From Rhynchospora pubera (taxonomy: Eukaryota; Streptophyta; Magnoliopsida; Poales; Cyperaceae): a DNA stretch of 64,000 bases. Shown piece by piece: positions 10,601 through 22,982 of the stretch. Location of the stretch: the NCBI GenBank assembly GCA_028095005.1, contig CM051463.1, forward strand, positions 60,178,251-60,242,250, written 5' to 3'. The first letter of the stretch is position 1. Each line of letters starts with the position of its first letter. Below the pieces are notes generated by a model. That model made no database searches. It was not told where the DNA came from and saw only the letters and a list, made by a program, of their open reading frames with translations. Both the position numbers and the translations under genes were made by a program.

Positions 10601-11920
10601 ACCACATGTGCAATATAGCTATATATAACTAATGTCAGAGGGTCATGGGCCCTATCAAACTCGAAAAAAATTGGATCCAAAAGGTAGATATGGAATCAAC
10701 TAGGTCTAGGTCTAGTGTCAAAATTTAGAGAAGTTGTCAAAGAATGCTAAAAAATAGCACGAAAGAGAGCAAAAATGTACCTTTGTGAAAACAAAAATCG
10801 ATGAGAGATGAGATATGAGTCCCAAATTCAAGCTCTTTTGTTTAGTTTTTATTTAATTTCTTTGTTTTTATTTTTTTGTCACAGAATATTGGTGTCTTCT
10901 CAAAAACATAAAGTAAGAGCTACAAATCATGAATTTAGAATAAAGTTAATTGCATTGTAGTCAACTTCAAGCTACTTTATTGTATTGCAGTTTAGAATAA
11001 TATTTAATAGACTTTAAACAAAATGTATATTGTAAAATTTCTTACTTTACCCTTTACTTACCAGAGGATTAAAGCAAACTCAAATTTGCAAAGATAAAAT
11101 AACTGAAAATTAAAAATAACAGAAACATATACATTAGAAAATGTAAAATTTGTCGAACAATCGAGAAAAAAATTGAAAAGGTTTTTCCTATCGGTGTAAA
11201 AGGAAGAAAATTTATGAGTTCTAGTTTCTTCAAGAGGCAACCATCAATTGGAGAAGAACACCCAAAATCTGGTTTATTAAAATTCAAAATCTGAGAATAT
11301 TATTTGAATAAATAAAAAAATTACAAATTCTAGAGCAGGTGATATAATTTATGTAATTTGGGCAGATTTAAGTGGTACAGGTAGCAGAGATGGAAGAAAA
11401 GTAAGTCTAGACTATAAATAGCAAAATATAAAAAAATATATAATAGGATTACATGTTAATTTGAATATATATATTTTTTTATTGTGAACTCATTTTAGCC
11501 TTCGACATCAGCAGTATCTTCGCAAGAACCATCTGCATAAGTGATAATAAGTAAAGCAAAGATATTCATCCCAAAAAAAAAAAAATTAAAGCAAAGATGA
11601 ATAATAAAAAAAAGAAAGTGAATATAAGTGAGAAGTTCTTACAAGAGCAAAAATTACTTTGTTGACAATGTTCTTTGTATAAGTGAGAAGTTCTAAACAA
11701 ATCGTCAATTTGAAGTTTTGCACATGTATTAGTTTTTGGTGATTTTATTCACAACATAAGTAACAAAACAGTTACCATTATGTATTAATTAGGAATTTAA
11801 ATGTGTTCAATAAAACTTTAATGCCATGAGATTGTGTACAACCTGTTATGGATCCTAAACTCCCAGATCAATATATTATTGACAACCATAATAAAATTTA
11901 TCCCAGATTACACAAAGGCT
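7671..11920. other. Intergenic region, no supported gene
   Basis: This AT-rich stretch has only short ORFs without recognisable content. It holds scattered repeat debris: a GAAACG-rich segment at about 9470-9895 and a small AT-rich inverted repeat at about 10283-10400. The rest shows nothing I can name. Confidence 0.6.
10283..10460. repeat. Small AT-rich foldback (MITE-like)
   Basis: The segment near 10288-10320 (tatattatgatatttttaaa) is the inverse of ctaaaaatatcataataaat near 10368. The latter is repeated in direct orientation at about 10431-10458. It is probably a degraded foldback element with a partial duplication of one arm. No clear TSD was found. Confidence 0.5.
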
Positions 11921-11921
11921 C

Positions 11922-12078
11922 CGTTTGGATAGGTGTGGGAAGAAGGGAAGAAGAGAAGAAATGGGAAGAAGTATTGAGAAGTGTGTAATTTTGTGAAGAG
12001 TTTGGATTGTTTATAATTTTTTTTCTTCTCTTCTTCTCTTCTTCCTCCTTCTTCTTCTCTCATCCAAACGTAGGCAAA
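11922..12078. mobile_element. Small GTTTGGAT-ended MITE
   Basis: The ends are ggctccgtttggat and atccaaacgtaggc, imperfect inverted repeats, with an interior of GAAG repeats and the mirrored CTTC repeats. Related copies in this window lie at 39517-39674 and about 41140-41290. The shared interior gtgtgtaattttgtgaagag near 11981 shows common descent. Confidence 0.65.
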
Positions 12079-12360
12079 GAATGAAGCCGTAATGGAATCA
12101 CAACCCTATCATTTCTGTATCCAACGCATGAATTTTTTTTAAAAAAAGTTAACTCCAATTAATTACCAAAAAAATTTAAGTCCAATTAATTACCAAATCA
12201 AAACCTAGATACAGTCATACAGTACATTAATTAAGGTTTTGTTAATTTGACGTACAAATAGATAACGTCCAAATGAAAATTATATACTACATTTAATGCA
12301 AGATCTAACATTTCAATTATATTTTAAATTAAAATGTGCAATGCGAATGTCGACTTCATT

Positions 12361-12476
12361 ATCTATACAACTGTCTGAAATTTTAATCATCCATGACATT
12401 TGCATCACTGTAATCGGCTTTATCACCATCTATACGACTTTTTGAAATTTTAATCATCCATGACATTTGCACCCCA
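12361..12476. repeat. Two copies of a 67-bp direct repeat upstream of reductase A
   Basis: The block starting atctatacaactgtctgaaa at 12361 recurs at 12428 as atctatacgactttttgaaa. Both continue into the same 25 or so bases ending catgacatttgca. It sits about 380-490 bp upstream of the reductase A start codon and was not seen upstream of copy D. Confidence 0.7.
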
Positions 12477-12513
12477 CCACTCACCAGTCCACCACCGTGT
12501 AACAGGTAATGAG

Positions 12514-12849
12514 TGTAGCCTCTCCAGTTGGTCGGAGTTTTCTGGATGGTTCTATTCTGATCGACACCGTTCATTTCAGGTACGAACAGTAGAGATTTAA
12601 TATTATATATCAAAACTGCCCTACCTAACCCTCTGCCCGATCTTACTATCTAGCATGTTCGATCTAGAATGAACGGCTCGATCTCTCCAGGATCATCAAA
12701 CGATCTTTATATCATTGGAGAGGATCCGAACTTGATAGAATGGAAATTCTATGGATTTCTATTGGGGTCGGATATATTAGAAACTTGCTAGCAAGTAGCA
12801 AGGTACTCCTTGTCATAGAAAAACGATCGGATTAGAAGGGGAAACGAAA
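12514..12849 (+). promoter_or_regulatory. Promoter/5' UTR region of reductase A, conserved with copy D
   Basis: The segment beginning gtagcctctccagttggtcg closely matches 47871-48210 upstream of copy D. The match includes ggagaggatccgaac and the leader just before the ATG (cagaaggg/aaacgaaa type). Conservation between duplicates suggests it contains the shared promoter, although duplication alone could explain it. A weak TATA-like element (ctttatatcattgg) lies near 12706. Confidence 0.5.
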
Positions 12850-15800
12850 ATGAGAGTGTGCGTAACTGGAGCTGGAGGCTTCGCTGCTTCATGGCTCGTC
12901 AAGCTTCTTCTTTCTAAAGGATTCATCGTCCATGGCACTGTTAGAGATCCATGTTAGTTATCCTTTTGAATTTGTATAAAAGATGTTTCAGAATTTTGAA
13001 TTTTAACCGCTAATTATAGGAAGAATTTTCTTTTGTCTACTACCTTTTTGTTTTTTGTAAAATTTTATTGATCAATGTTAATGTGTAGGGCCCACTTGAT
13101 CATTCTATGTTGTTTTCTGCCTAATTTACCCCAGGAAGTCTGAAAAATTGTATGTTATAGAAATCCTCTTGCATTTAAAAAGAGTTGTTGTTTGAATTTG
13201 GGTCTGCAGCTGACGAGAAGTATGCACACCTTAAGAGACTGGAGAACGCCACACAAAACCTTATTCTTTATAAGGCTGATCTACTTGACTATGTCAGTAT
13301 AGCATCTGCTGTGGCAGGTTGTGAAGGGGTATTCCATGTGGCGAGTCCTGTACCTTCCTCCAAAGTTCCAAATCCAGAGGTTTGTGTCAATATGAAATGC
13401 TATACTTGCTACAGTTCACTGGTTTTTAGTTTTACGCTCTTCTAGCTAGTGTTAGGATCTTTCTATTCTGGTAAGGCCTCCTTGTCCTGATACCAGTACA
13501 GATTGAGCATTACCTATTGGGCAAAACTGCACCTTCACCTGTGCATGCATAGAATAGCATGTTTTCATTATAAACCTCTTCATAGTGTAAATGGACAGTA
13601 CCAGCATTCTTGTACCGCAGAATGTTTTTGGCAACAGAGCTGGATGACAAACTGAAAAAAATGAGAGATTGCAATTGTGAAGGCCTGTCATGTAGGTTCT
13701 TGTACCTGTGGAAGTCATGACTGGCTTGCAACAGAAAAAAATGAAATTGGTGTATTGTTGCTTTGACATATGGTTAATATCTTGACATCCAAATACTCCA
13801 CCCTCAGCAAAGAGAAGCAAACATAAACTAAAACAATTAATATTATTTTTAGTTGGTAAATGGGACCTGATGGATTGGTAACACCTCTGATCTGGGGGGA
13901 TTATTGAAAATTTAAGCAAAGCAGACCCAGCCTCACATGGTTTTTTTGGCAATTTGATTGGCCTTCATAAATAGAGCTGACAAAATTTTTAACAAATGTA
14001 AAAGCTGACTTGATCAAATTTGAACTTGGCCCTAACCTTGCTTTTACCAAAATTGACCTGACTTTAAAAATTATAAAAAGTGAACCATTTAAGCTTGACC
14101 CAAGTCCATGGATCTGAGACAAAAAGTAACCCTAGTCTGTGGTCAGAACCCAATTTTTTCCTGATTTACTGACACATTTGACTCTGATCATATTTTCGCC
14201 ATGAATGAAGGTATTGCTTGAACCAGCAGTGACTGGTACAAAGAATGTACTGAAGGCATGCCTTGAGGCGAAAGTGAAGAGAGTTGTTGTGGTGTCTTCT
14301 GGATCTGCTATATTTATGAAACCAGATTGGTCAAAAGGTGAGATCATGGATGAGTCATGCTGGTCCGACGAGCTCTATTGTAGAACCACTGAGGTTGCTT
14401 TTCTACTTTTTTCCACAAATTTTAAGTTGAAAGGATTTATCTGGATTTTCTCCAAAAAGTTTACAGAAGTAGGCAATGTTGTACAGGTTAATATGGGCTA
14501 ATTTGCAATAGTGCTAGTGCAATCTTTTCTTGTACTTGCTAATTTCTATTTGTAACTTTTTGGTTAAAGGCAGATTGGTTGTTTCTAAATGACTTAACCC
14601 TCTTGTTTTAAGGTGTTGTTAGTTTACTCTTTTCTGGCAAATAAATTTTACATAGATTGTAGTGCAAGTAATTCATACATTGCATTTTTGTTATGAATAT
14701 TTTATCGGCATTGGTAACTTGAGAAAATCTAATGTATAGTCAAATAGTTTTTGGTTAAATGTACAACATTCACTTTCCCTCTTGTGTTACCAGAATTGGT
14801 ATCACCTATCAAAGACAGTCGCTGAGAGAGAGGCGCTCGATTTTGCATCAAAAAATGCACTGGATGTAGTGACAGTTTGTCCAACCCTTATAGTTGGTCC
14901 AATGCTTCAATCAACAATCAATGCAAGCAGTTTGGTTCTGATCAATCTCCTCAAAGGTAAAGGGTATTTCTAATTCTTCCCTGTACAGCTCTAAGTCGCA
15001 TGTGTGATCTAGCAAACCACCTATAAAGTTCTGATAATAAATATTAAAAATACAAACATTTATGACTTCTTCCTGAGAAATGATAATCAACAGCACTTGT
15101 AAATATATTTACCTGCAATTTTGTTGAAACAGTGTCCAAGCAACAGCTAGGGAATTCTTGAGAAATATTGCTTTGTTCTGATATCCTTTGTCCTGATCTA
15201 GATCACCAAAAGACTTCTCTCCTCATGTGTATTGCTAATTCTAATTCTTCCATGTCCAAATTTTGTGAGAAAATAATTAGACTTGGCTTCTTTCTATTCC
15301 ATATTGAGGGAGAGTTAAATAATGGACGGCTAAAAGTTCAACTGTGGAAAAGGGAGGTATATAGTTTGTGATTCTAATAGTTTATAGGTTAAGTCAGTGG
15401 CAATTTCTATGTTTTATGGTTAAAAAGGCAGTTTCACATTTTAGAGGTTTCCTTTATGTTGTTGTTTTGTGGTGTTACACAAACTTGCCTAGGCACATAA
15501 CTACATAAGTAGAAAGGACGAACAAAAAATTACTTTGTTTTTTTTTTTAATAAAAATGGGAATTGGAACAGGTATCTGTGAAACAGTAGAAAATACCTTA
15601 AGAAATATAGTGGATGTAAGAGATCTGGCAGATGCGTTGCTTTTGGTGTATGAAAATAAGGAGGCATCAGGTCGGTTCATTGCCAGCTCTCATGTCATTA
15701 ATACCCGTGATTTGATTGAGCTTCTCAAGCGCCTCTTTCCAAATTATAGTTATCCTAAAAAGTAAGTCATCAAACTGCCATGCTTATAAAGATTTTAATC

Positions 15801-16393
15801 AGTGATAAAGAAAATATTGGATTTCGTTTCTATGGTGAATTGTACGTGATATTTCGTGGTATTGGGAAAAAGCCACACAGGCATTCATTGCTTATGTTAG
15901 TATCATCAAATTGTATTTTATTTTTTGAAGCAGTACTTAACAATTAGGTTGTGTGACTAGAAACATGTTTTCCATAGTTTTTTGTCAAACTTGGACTGAC
16001 TTTAAAGAAATAGATTTTTATATCTCAAAATGAAATTAAACTAAAATGATTGACAGGCTGAAACTTTCCAAGGTTATTTTGAATTGGATGTGAAGCAATC
16101 TGTTTTAGCTGGAAAGAAGAATTTACTTTTACATCAATACCTGCATGCAATGTTTCTCTATAATAGCTCAGGAATATGTTCAGGGTCATTTATGAAGAGG
16201 GTGTAATTTGCAAAAGTGCAAGCTTTTCACTTAGTTGACCATACATAATTCCCAATGTAGGATTGTAGAAGTAGAGGAAGGGAAGGTGTTTAGTTCTAGG
16301 AAGCTTGAATCACTAGGATGGAAATTCAGGCCGTTAGAAGAGACACTCAAGGATGCCGTCGAGTACTATCAATGTGCACATCTTTTGGAATAA
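12850..16393 (+). CDS. Cinnamoyl-CoA-reductase-like NAD(P)H-dependent reductase, copy A (6 exons, 313 aa)
   Basis: Exons are 12850-12952, 13210-13379, 14211-14393, 14794-14956, 15572-15761 and 16261-16393. All junctions are GT-AG, phases join cleanly, and the total of 942 nt gives 313 aa plus TAA. The product is an extended short-chain dehydrogenase of the CCR/dihydroflavonol-reductase family. It has the N-terminal Rossmann motif TGAGGFAAS (residues 6-14), an NADP-contacting R in GTVRDP, HVASPVP, the catalytic Ser region VVVVSSGSA (116-124) and YxxxK as Y155/K159 in NWYHLSK. A cytosolic phenylpropanoid-type aldehyde or CoA-ester reductase is likely, but the substrate cannot be deduced. The CCR hallmark NWYCYGK is not matched, so it is CCR-like rather than true CCR. 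Compared with copy D it departs from family consensus at several sites (SSGSA for SSIAA, CPTLIVG for CPGLIWG, NWYH for NWYC). The next gene, the F-box copy 1 relic, is convergent. Confidence 0.85.
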
Positions 16394-17549
16394 TTATATG
16401 AAAGAAATACACAATAGGTATGGCTGTGACCTTCAATGCGAAATTCCCTATGTAAATAGCCGATACCTTCTTTTTCTATCAAGCTGTGAACAGAATGATT
16501 TTTGAGGTTTGGGGAATAATATCGGAAAGGATTTTTTTTTTTTTCCTTGGGGTTCAAAGCTTCCATAGAATAAAAATAGTTGCACTTGTGGTTAGATTTG
16601 AACTTGCTACATTTTTTTTTTTTTGTAATACTGTGGTTGTCGGATTTCATCTCTTATGTAATTTTACTTCTCATAACTTCCCTTGGGTGTTATCAATATA
16701 TCATGGACATTGGGTTTACTACAAACAAGTGGTTTTTTGCATTAAGCAGACGAGATGTTGCAATTATCAAACACATCTGCAACAAAAATAAATAAAAAAT
16801 AAATAATTCAAATGGCGAGATTTTCAATTTCAGGTTTGTTTTTACAGTTGTGTTACCTTTTGAACAAGGTGATGCGTAATTGCATCTGTACTGGATTGTT
16901 TGTTTAGAAATAAAATTTGTCAAATATGTCTAATGTTTGTTAATCTTAGTTATAGTTGTCCCCTAAAACATTTCTTTTACGCATAGCAAAGCATATTACT
17001 TCTGAAATAATTGGCGAACAGTGGATTCTCTTTTGAGGTTGGACCTGCAACAGTACTGAAATCTGAAAAAAAAAATAAACGCATCATTGATTTCATTTTC
17101 TGGTTCTTTGTCCTTCATTTTGTAACTCATTTTGAAGCAGTTGGATGTTACTTCAACTGAATGAAACCAGAAAAAAATGACTCAGCTCAATTCTACTTAT
17201 CTCTAAAATAGTAGATAAATAACATAAACCAGCATAACAATGAGCTAAAATAAAATTAATAACATAGACCAACATAAAATAGATAATGAGCTAAAATAGA
17301 TAAATGACTCAGCTCAATTCTACTTATCTCTAAAATAGATAAATAATATTAGACCAACATAATAATGAGCTAAAAGAAACCCAAAACTTTGAAAGCATGT
17401 CCAACTTACAATTTTAGTTTACATTTTGATAAAATTGAACCCTGAAAATAGCAGTTAGAGCATTGCTTTTCAAATAATGTTTTTGTATATTTCAAGTTCC
17501 CTATTTATTGAGTTGAGATTTCACTGCATTTATCTTGGCTGGTGAAGCC
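16394..17549. other. Reductase A 3' flank
   Basis: Downstream sequence of reductase A. Parts are recognisable downstream of copy D (51690-52300). It contains long T runs (near 16533 and 16612) and a short block at about 17170-17360 in which a segment beginning atgactcagctcaattctac is repeated. No gene was found. Confidence 0.5.
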
Positions 17550-20500
17550 CTAGCAATGTGGTTGAACCATTTTAGGAGTGCATTGCTTTCCCGTCAACTT
17601 CATAAATTCCCTGTGCTGTCCTAAATGAAGATTTGTGAAATGAACGTAGTTACAATTGCCATCTGCATTTTGGGGCAACATTGATCTCCAATCATCCCTC
17701 TTTCTCTTTCGCACCATAGAGAATGAAGCCTAAAACAAAGAACATGATCAAATGTGTAGCTGTTGATAACAAACTCAAAATGTTTGGAAAACAAATATAA
17801 GAATGATGCAAACAGCAACAAGCCACCTCTTGTACATCACAACCAATTTTCTACACCCAAGTAATTTTCAATTGGGTCAGTCGAGCCTCTATGCCAGTTA
17901 ATGACTAGTAATATTTTGAAGGGGCTAATCTAGACACAGTATCATGGGATCCACAATAGTCGATAAAAAAAAAAAACTTTCAGATATTATGGTATGTCTT
18001 TCTTCAGTTCCGACAACTCGACCTATATATCTGAATATTCAAGTACACAACACAAGACTCTCTTCTATTAAGACAATGTAGTACAGTTGAAATTCAAGTG
18101 AAAAAGAGTAACTGAGAAACTACAAATAAAGTGCTAGTTTTTAGGTATTTTATCCAATCATTTTTCTAATTTTCTTTATTACTAAATGTGTTTATTTCAA
18201 AAGGTTCATCCATTAGAATTATGGTTATATGAAGATCTGTACAATTCTCTTGTGTATATTTATACATAGACATTCTGAGAGATGATTTTGCAGCATTTCA
18301 ATGAAAACATCTTCTAATTTCATTTCATCCATAAGTGTCCTTTTATGATAAATAATAAAGTTTCTGTTTCCAAGATTGTGCAACCCAGCTATACATTTCA
18401 AATTTATAGATACTACTACTCATCAAAATAGCATCCACACTGAGGAACTTAGTTTGATACTTTTCTTTTTAGTATTGAAGTAGGAAAAACGAAAACATAA
18501 CTCAAAAATATGCTGTTTAGTATTGGGGATCAACAGAAATAGAGAGAAGAAAGATATTACTTCTACCTCGATTCCTACTCAATTCCAGAAGACATAAGCA
18601 ACTAAGTAGCATGGTCAGTACCACAATAAATAACAGTTGGAAGGTTCAAAAGAACCCAACTCAAGTTGTATAAGTATAGTTCAGGCTTTATTTCATTTTT
18701 TTTTCAAAGATAAAACCGAGATGTGAAAATGAAAACTTTCTACAATGAAAGGAAAAGACAACAGGATCAGCAACAACCCATGAAAGTTTCAGTTATGACC
18801 AGATGTTGAACAAAACAAAACAAGGTTCTGTCAACCTTGCCTTTACTAACCCTAACTTTAATACAACAGCTACAAATAGAGAAGAACTGAAAAAGAAGAT
18901 AGGTTTGCTGATAACATCAAAATATTGTGGCAACACGGTCTAGAGTTAGCCCTTGCTGGGCCTAATAAAGATTGGTTCAAAGATCATGTATTCATGTGTC
19001 AAAAATAACATTTTCAGCAAACAATTACCAACCATTCATATGGTAGCATAGTTACCAAAATTCAAGCTAAAGACGAAAAACAAAATAAGAAACGAGTTTT
19101 AAAAGTTATGTACCTTATGAACCAGTTTCAGTGATTCTAGAGCAGGGGAATGACGCAGCAATGATACCATGGCTTCAAAATTGTGCTCATGAAAGCACAT
19201 GGCCCCCTCCAAGTGCTTTAAATTAGGAAATTTTGGAAGTTCTCTGCCTGGTTCCAACAAGATAGGAAATGGATCCGTCTCATACTGTACTAATCACACA
19301 AAATTCAAGTAAACCAACTATAGCATGAATCTACGATACTACCAATTTTACCCAAATAGGTGTTAAGTTGCCATACATATGAACAGGTGTGTCATTACAT
19401 TTTCTTAATCTAAAAGCAGCTAGCAAAATAAAATCTGATTCAACCCAAACTCCCATATATTGCTTTGATCTAATCCCTAGTTTGTTGGGATTTGTGCTAT
19501 CCAACACATCAAACTGGCAACAAAAGGATTGAATCATCATGAAATTCTCATGAGAACATATTTGTTAACAGTTACAATGATACAATGGGTTCAATATAAT
19601 GCTCGTGAACCATCATGAAATTAAATACACCCTAATACTTCGACAATTTTCTGCAAGTGGCTTCTGCAATTTAATAATCTCACTACATTTGAGCCTATTG
19701 TATCCTTCTAAGACAGTTTATGTAGGGGAGGGAGAGGGTGTTCTCTCTTCTTGATTTTTGTATTTTTGTAAACATTCTTATTTATTTTCTTTATTTACGA
19801 ACTGCCTTTGCTACTTTGCCAACAGGTCCTCAAAAAAAAAAAAAAAAAAGATATTTTATGTGCAATTGAACCACATAAGCTATATTGATGCATCGAATTT
19901 ACTCCTCATACCATCTGGTTAGTTTCTATAGTATAAGTTTGCATCACAAGTTTAGTTTTAAGACTTCATTTAAAAGCTCTCTGATTCATCATTACAAAGT
20001 TCCAGTCCATTCGGATACTAAAAAATCAGGCCACAAAAGAAAATAAAATTGTATGAAAAGAAAGGAGGGGGTAGAGCATATTACATCACCCTCCATGAGA
20101 TGCAGGATTAGTTCTTGAGCATGTGAGATAGAGTTCAGAAGCCCAGCAAAGCGCTGCAATCGTTCTGGCGAAGGAAGTTGAGGTGGAGAACAGCTTTTCT
20201 CAGAGAAGGAATGATTCGTGGGTAATCCAAGGGTCCCATTATTTTTGTACCTGAAGTAACTGCAAGGAAGGAAGGGACAACTCCACGGGATTGTGTTCGG
20301 AATGCATTTTAGCTTTAATTCCAATTTTTGCTGCGGCGGAGGAGAGTTTGTTCGGCCATTATAACGAAGTGAGCACCGGCGGTTCTGCAGGGAGGAAAGT
20401 CTCGGCTGATGAGCTCAAGGGAAGGAGAGGTCTCCCAAACGATCTCACAGAGGTGACGGAAGCGGCGACAGAGCACGGAGGTGCGAGCGGCCGCACGAAT

Positions 20501-20599
20501 CGGGAGGAGCGAGAGGATTGTCACGAGCAGCTCGTCGGGGAGGCTGGAGAGCCGGTCGATTTGGTGCGGAATGGGATCGGACGGTTCAGAGGTCGCCAT
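17550..20599 (-). pseudogene. F-box/LRR gene copy 1, broken
   Basis: This is the inverted duplicate of the intact gene at 36421-40376. Three exons are recognisable on the minus strand: 20599-20085, 19284-19114 and 17729-17550. The start MATSEPSDPI and the F-box (LSSLPDELLVTILSLLPIRAA) are preserved. Exon 1 is 515 nt instead of 966, because an internal deletion of about 450 bp near 20305-20330 removes most of the leucine-rich region. The frame then reaches a stop at 20315-20317, and the rest is shifted. Exon 2 and the basic C-terminal exon 3 remain in good order. A truncated protein of about 95 residues with only the F-box could still be made, but I call it a pseudogene. Confidence 0.8.
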
Positions 20600-20817
20600 A
20601 GCAACCGCCGCCACTGGCGGGAGGAAAAGGGAAAGAAGAGGTTGTAAAATATCTAGGTTTCCATTTTGGTCTCCCGCCTCCCGCCTTTTGTTTTCCGACT
20701 GGGCACTGGAGACGGTCGGGTCGACCGGTCGAGTCGATTTGTGTTCCGCATATTGGATCTCGATAGATGGCCCCACTAGGTCTGGGAAGGAGCGTATCCT
20801 CTATCAACTTTTTTAGA

Positions 20818-20969
20818 TTGGTAGAGGGCCAACGTTTGATCCGAACCGTTAGATCTAATCTCGACGGTTAAAATTTTTCGGGCCTATCAATCTAGGTTAC
20901 ATGCACGGGGCTCCCTTAACCATTGAGATTAGATCTAACGGTTTAGATCAAACGTTGGCCCTCTACCAA
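20818..20969. repeat. 152-bp near-perfect snapback MITE
   Basis: The left arm ttggtagagggccaacgttt is mirrored exactly at the right end (20950-20969). Pairing continues through the aaccgttagatctaatctc segment, so more than 40 nt per arm can pair. The interior is related to 24046-24080 in reverse orientation. It lies about 220 bp upstream of the F-box copy 1 start. The TSD was not resolved. Confidence 0.8.
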
Positions 20970-20989
20970 CCATTTATGGATGTGATTCC

Positions 20990-21187
20990 GGTCTGGGAGA
21001 GTATCCTCTGGTTTAATACAATTATTCAGCGGACGTTTTTTGATCCGAGCCGTCTCATTTAATCTTAACGGTTAAATTTTTTTCGGACCTATCAATTTTG
21101 GTATTATGTACGGTATCTATAATCGTTGAGATTAAATCAGACGGCTGAGATAAAAAACCATCTATGAATGATCATCCAGAGAATGCA
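20990..21187. repeat. Second MITE of the same general type
   Basis: Ends around gtatcctctgg and ccagagaatgc, with inner arms carrying gatccgagccgtctcatttaatc and its imperfect inverse (gattaaatcagacggctgagat). The family resembles the insert at 28606-28756. Confidence 0.65.
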
Positions 21188-21192
21188 GACAG

Positions 21193-22977
21193 TGTTGGAG
21201 TTATGTCCTAGAAGTCAATAATTTGATGACTTAAATATTAATTTTATGTTATGGATGATATTTTATCATATGTTCCTAGGTTTATTATTGACAGATTATT
21301 CAGGTTGAGGATCTGAATTGTAGATCTCTGTGGATCATTCTTTAGAATGACAATAATAAATCTAAACGGTCCATAATCTTGATAATTAACAAGGAACATT
21401 AATTATCATATAAAATTAGTATGCAAGTTAAGTGATGATGAAGTTCTACAAATCATAGGTAAAGAGTTACCAACTTAATTGCATATGTATATGTTAAGGA
21501 ACATAGTACATGACTTGACCCATCGAAATAAACATATGGATTGTGTTATTTGTCATTGTTTATTTCGTTATGATTTTGGTTCTAAGTTTGAGATGTTTAT
21601 CTTTTCCACATGAGGATAGGTTCAATAAATATTGTCTACCGCTGATTCCCGATAAGGGCTGCTATACGGACTTTATTTATGTTCACTTGAATTGTGCGGG
21701 GAAAAGCTAATCATCAAGAAAACCGTATGTCCCTCATTAATTCACTTAGTGAGTGACGATATCTGTTTGGGCCCCTTGATGGAGATAGATTGTTTGCATG
21801 CAACTTTATACAATTATCTCTAGATCAAGAAACGTATAATCTGCAAGAATGACACATTCCTGTCTTGGATTATACGATGATATCGTGTGACATAAGAATC
21901 AAAATAGGGAAATACCTTTATTCTCTTATGCATGATTTAAATACTGTAGCAGTACACTATTTATGCGAATTGGGAATCATAACGTGTTGCTAGATACCGC
22001 TTATGATTATTGGAATTAAATAACGATTTATTTCCATGTCCAACTTAGCATAAATCCTCAAAGGGTCACACAAATAGGACTTTAACCATACAGTGCATTA
22101 TTTATTTATTCGCAACAGTGCGTATTGCGAAAATATGATAGTTTGATTAATTAATTGTATAGCGTTGCGGACCGTTATAATTAATTAAGTCAAAGGGATC
22201 ATATAGAAATAAATCAATGCATATGCTAATCTCAAATTAATTATTAATTAGTTAATAATTAATTATATTCAACTCATTTAAATATATTGAGCTATTGGGT
22301 CTTTATTTAATTAGTTAAATAAAAGTCCGATTTGAGGTTGGTTGAAAGAGCAATTAAAAGGATTGAATTAATGGGCTTTTAACACACTTGGTGTAGCCCA
22401 CAAAAGCCTCCAATGAGGCCGGCCATATGAGGGCAAACTTGTCCACAAATTGTTGTGGTAGGTAGGTCAAGAGAGTACTATATAAAGGGGTCAAGTTTTG
22501 GGGAAACCCTAGCCTCCACTCCTTTTATTTGTCACCTTTCCTCTTTGGCCGAAATTCACCAAGGGAGAAAAATTTTTCAGATTTTTCTCCATGCTCTCTC
22601 TTCTCTCCTCTCTTTTCTAGCTCATGGGTTGAGCACTCCTCTCCACAAAATTAAAGAAGTTAATTGCTAAATGAGAGAGGAAACCTAGAGGAATTAGCTT
22701 GTTTCTTCCTCTTACTAGCACAAGAGTTGAATATTATGGTTAACCTCCTTGGTGGACTCGAGGCCGATCAACCGACGAAGGAGGAGGCGCATGGAGGCAC
22801 GCCACCAACTCCCATGCCATGGTCGAGCCTCGCGAATATGATTTCGCGGGAGGTACAACTTTCCACCCCTTCTCTTGGTGTCGATTGAACTTAAGTGCTA
22901 GATCCGATTTGCTTGAGTTTTAATTGGATTAATTAAGTGTAATTAGTCACAAAATTAAAATTAAGCATTTCCTAACA
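21193..22977 (+). mobile_element. 1.8-kb solo LTR (Copia-like) with 5-bp TSD GACAG
   Basis: It begins TGTTGG and ends CCTAACA (TG...CA with a short inverted repeat). It is flanked by GACAG at 21188-21192 and 22978-22982. A TATA box (ctatataaagggg, about 22478-22490) precedes a CT-rich leader, as expected for LTR transcription in the plus direction. No internal coding region, primer-binding site or second LTR follows, so this is a solo LTR left by LTR-LTR recombination. Assignment to Copia rests on the general look of the end sequence and is an inference. Short ORFs at 22455-22888 lie in the transcribed part and match nothing I recognise. Confidence 0.88.
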
Positions 22978-22982
22978 GACAG

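Larger units (their letters stand above)
15358..20645. repeat. Left arm of a 5.3/5.7-kb inverted duplication
   Basis: The arm runs from reductase A intron 4 through the F-box copy 1 start region. It matches 36377-42092 in reverse complement. The right arm lacks the equivalent of about 16165-17450, which contains reductase exon 6, and has extra insertions. Confidence 0.85.

Noticed and set aside
13185..13445. Reductase ORF read through past 13379
   Set aside because: It runs into intron 2. The GT donor at 13380 and the matching boundary in copy D show the exon ends at 13379.
20481..20816. Plus-strand ORFs across F-box copy 1
   Set aside because: Antisense to the recognisable F-box coding sequence.
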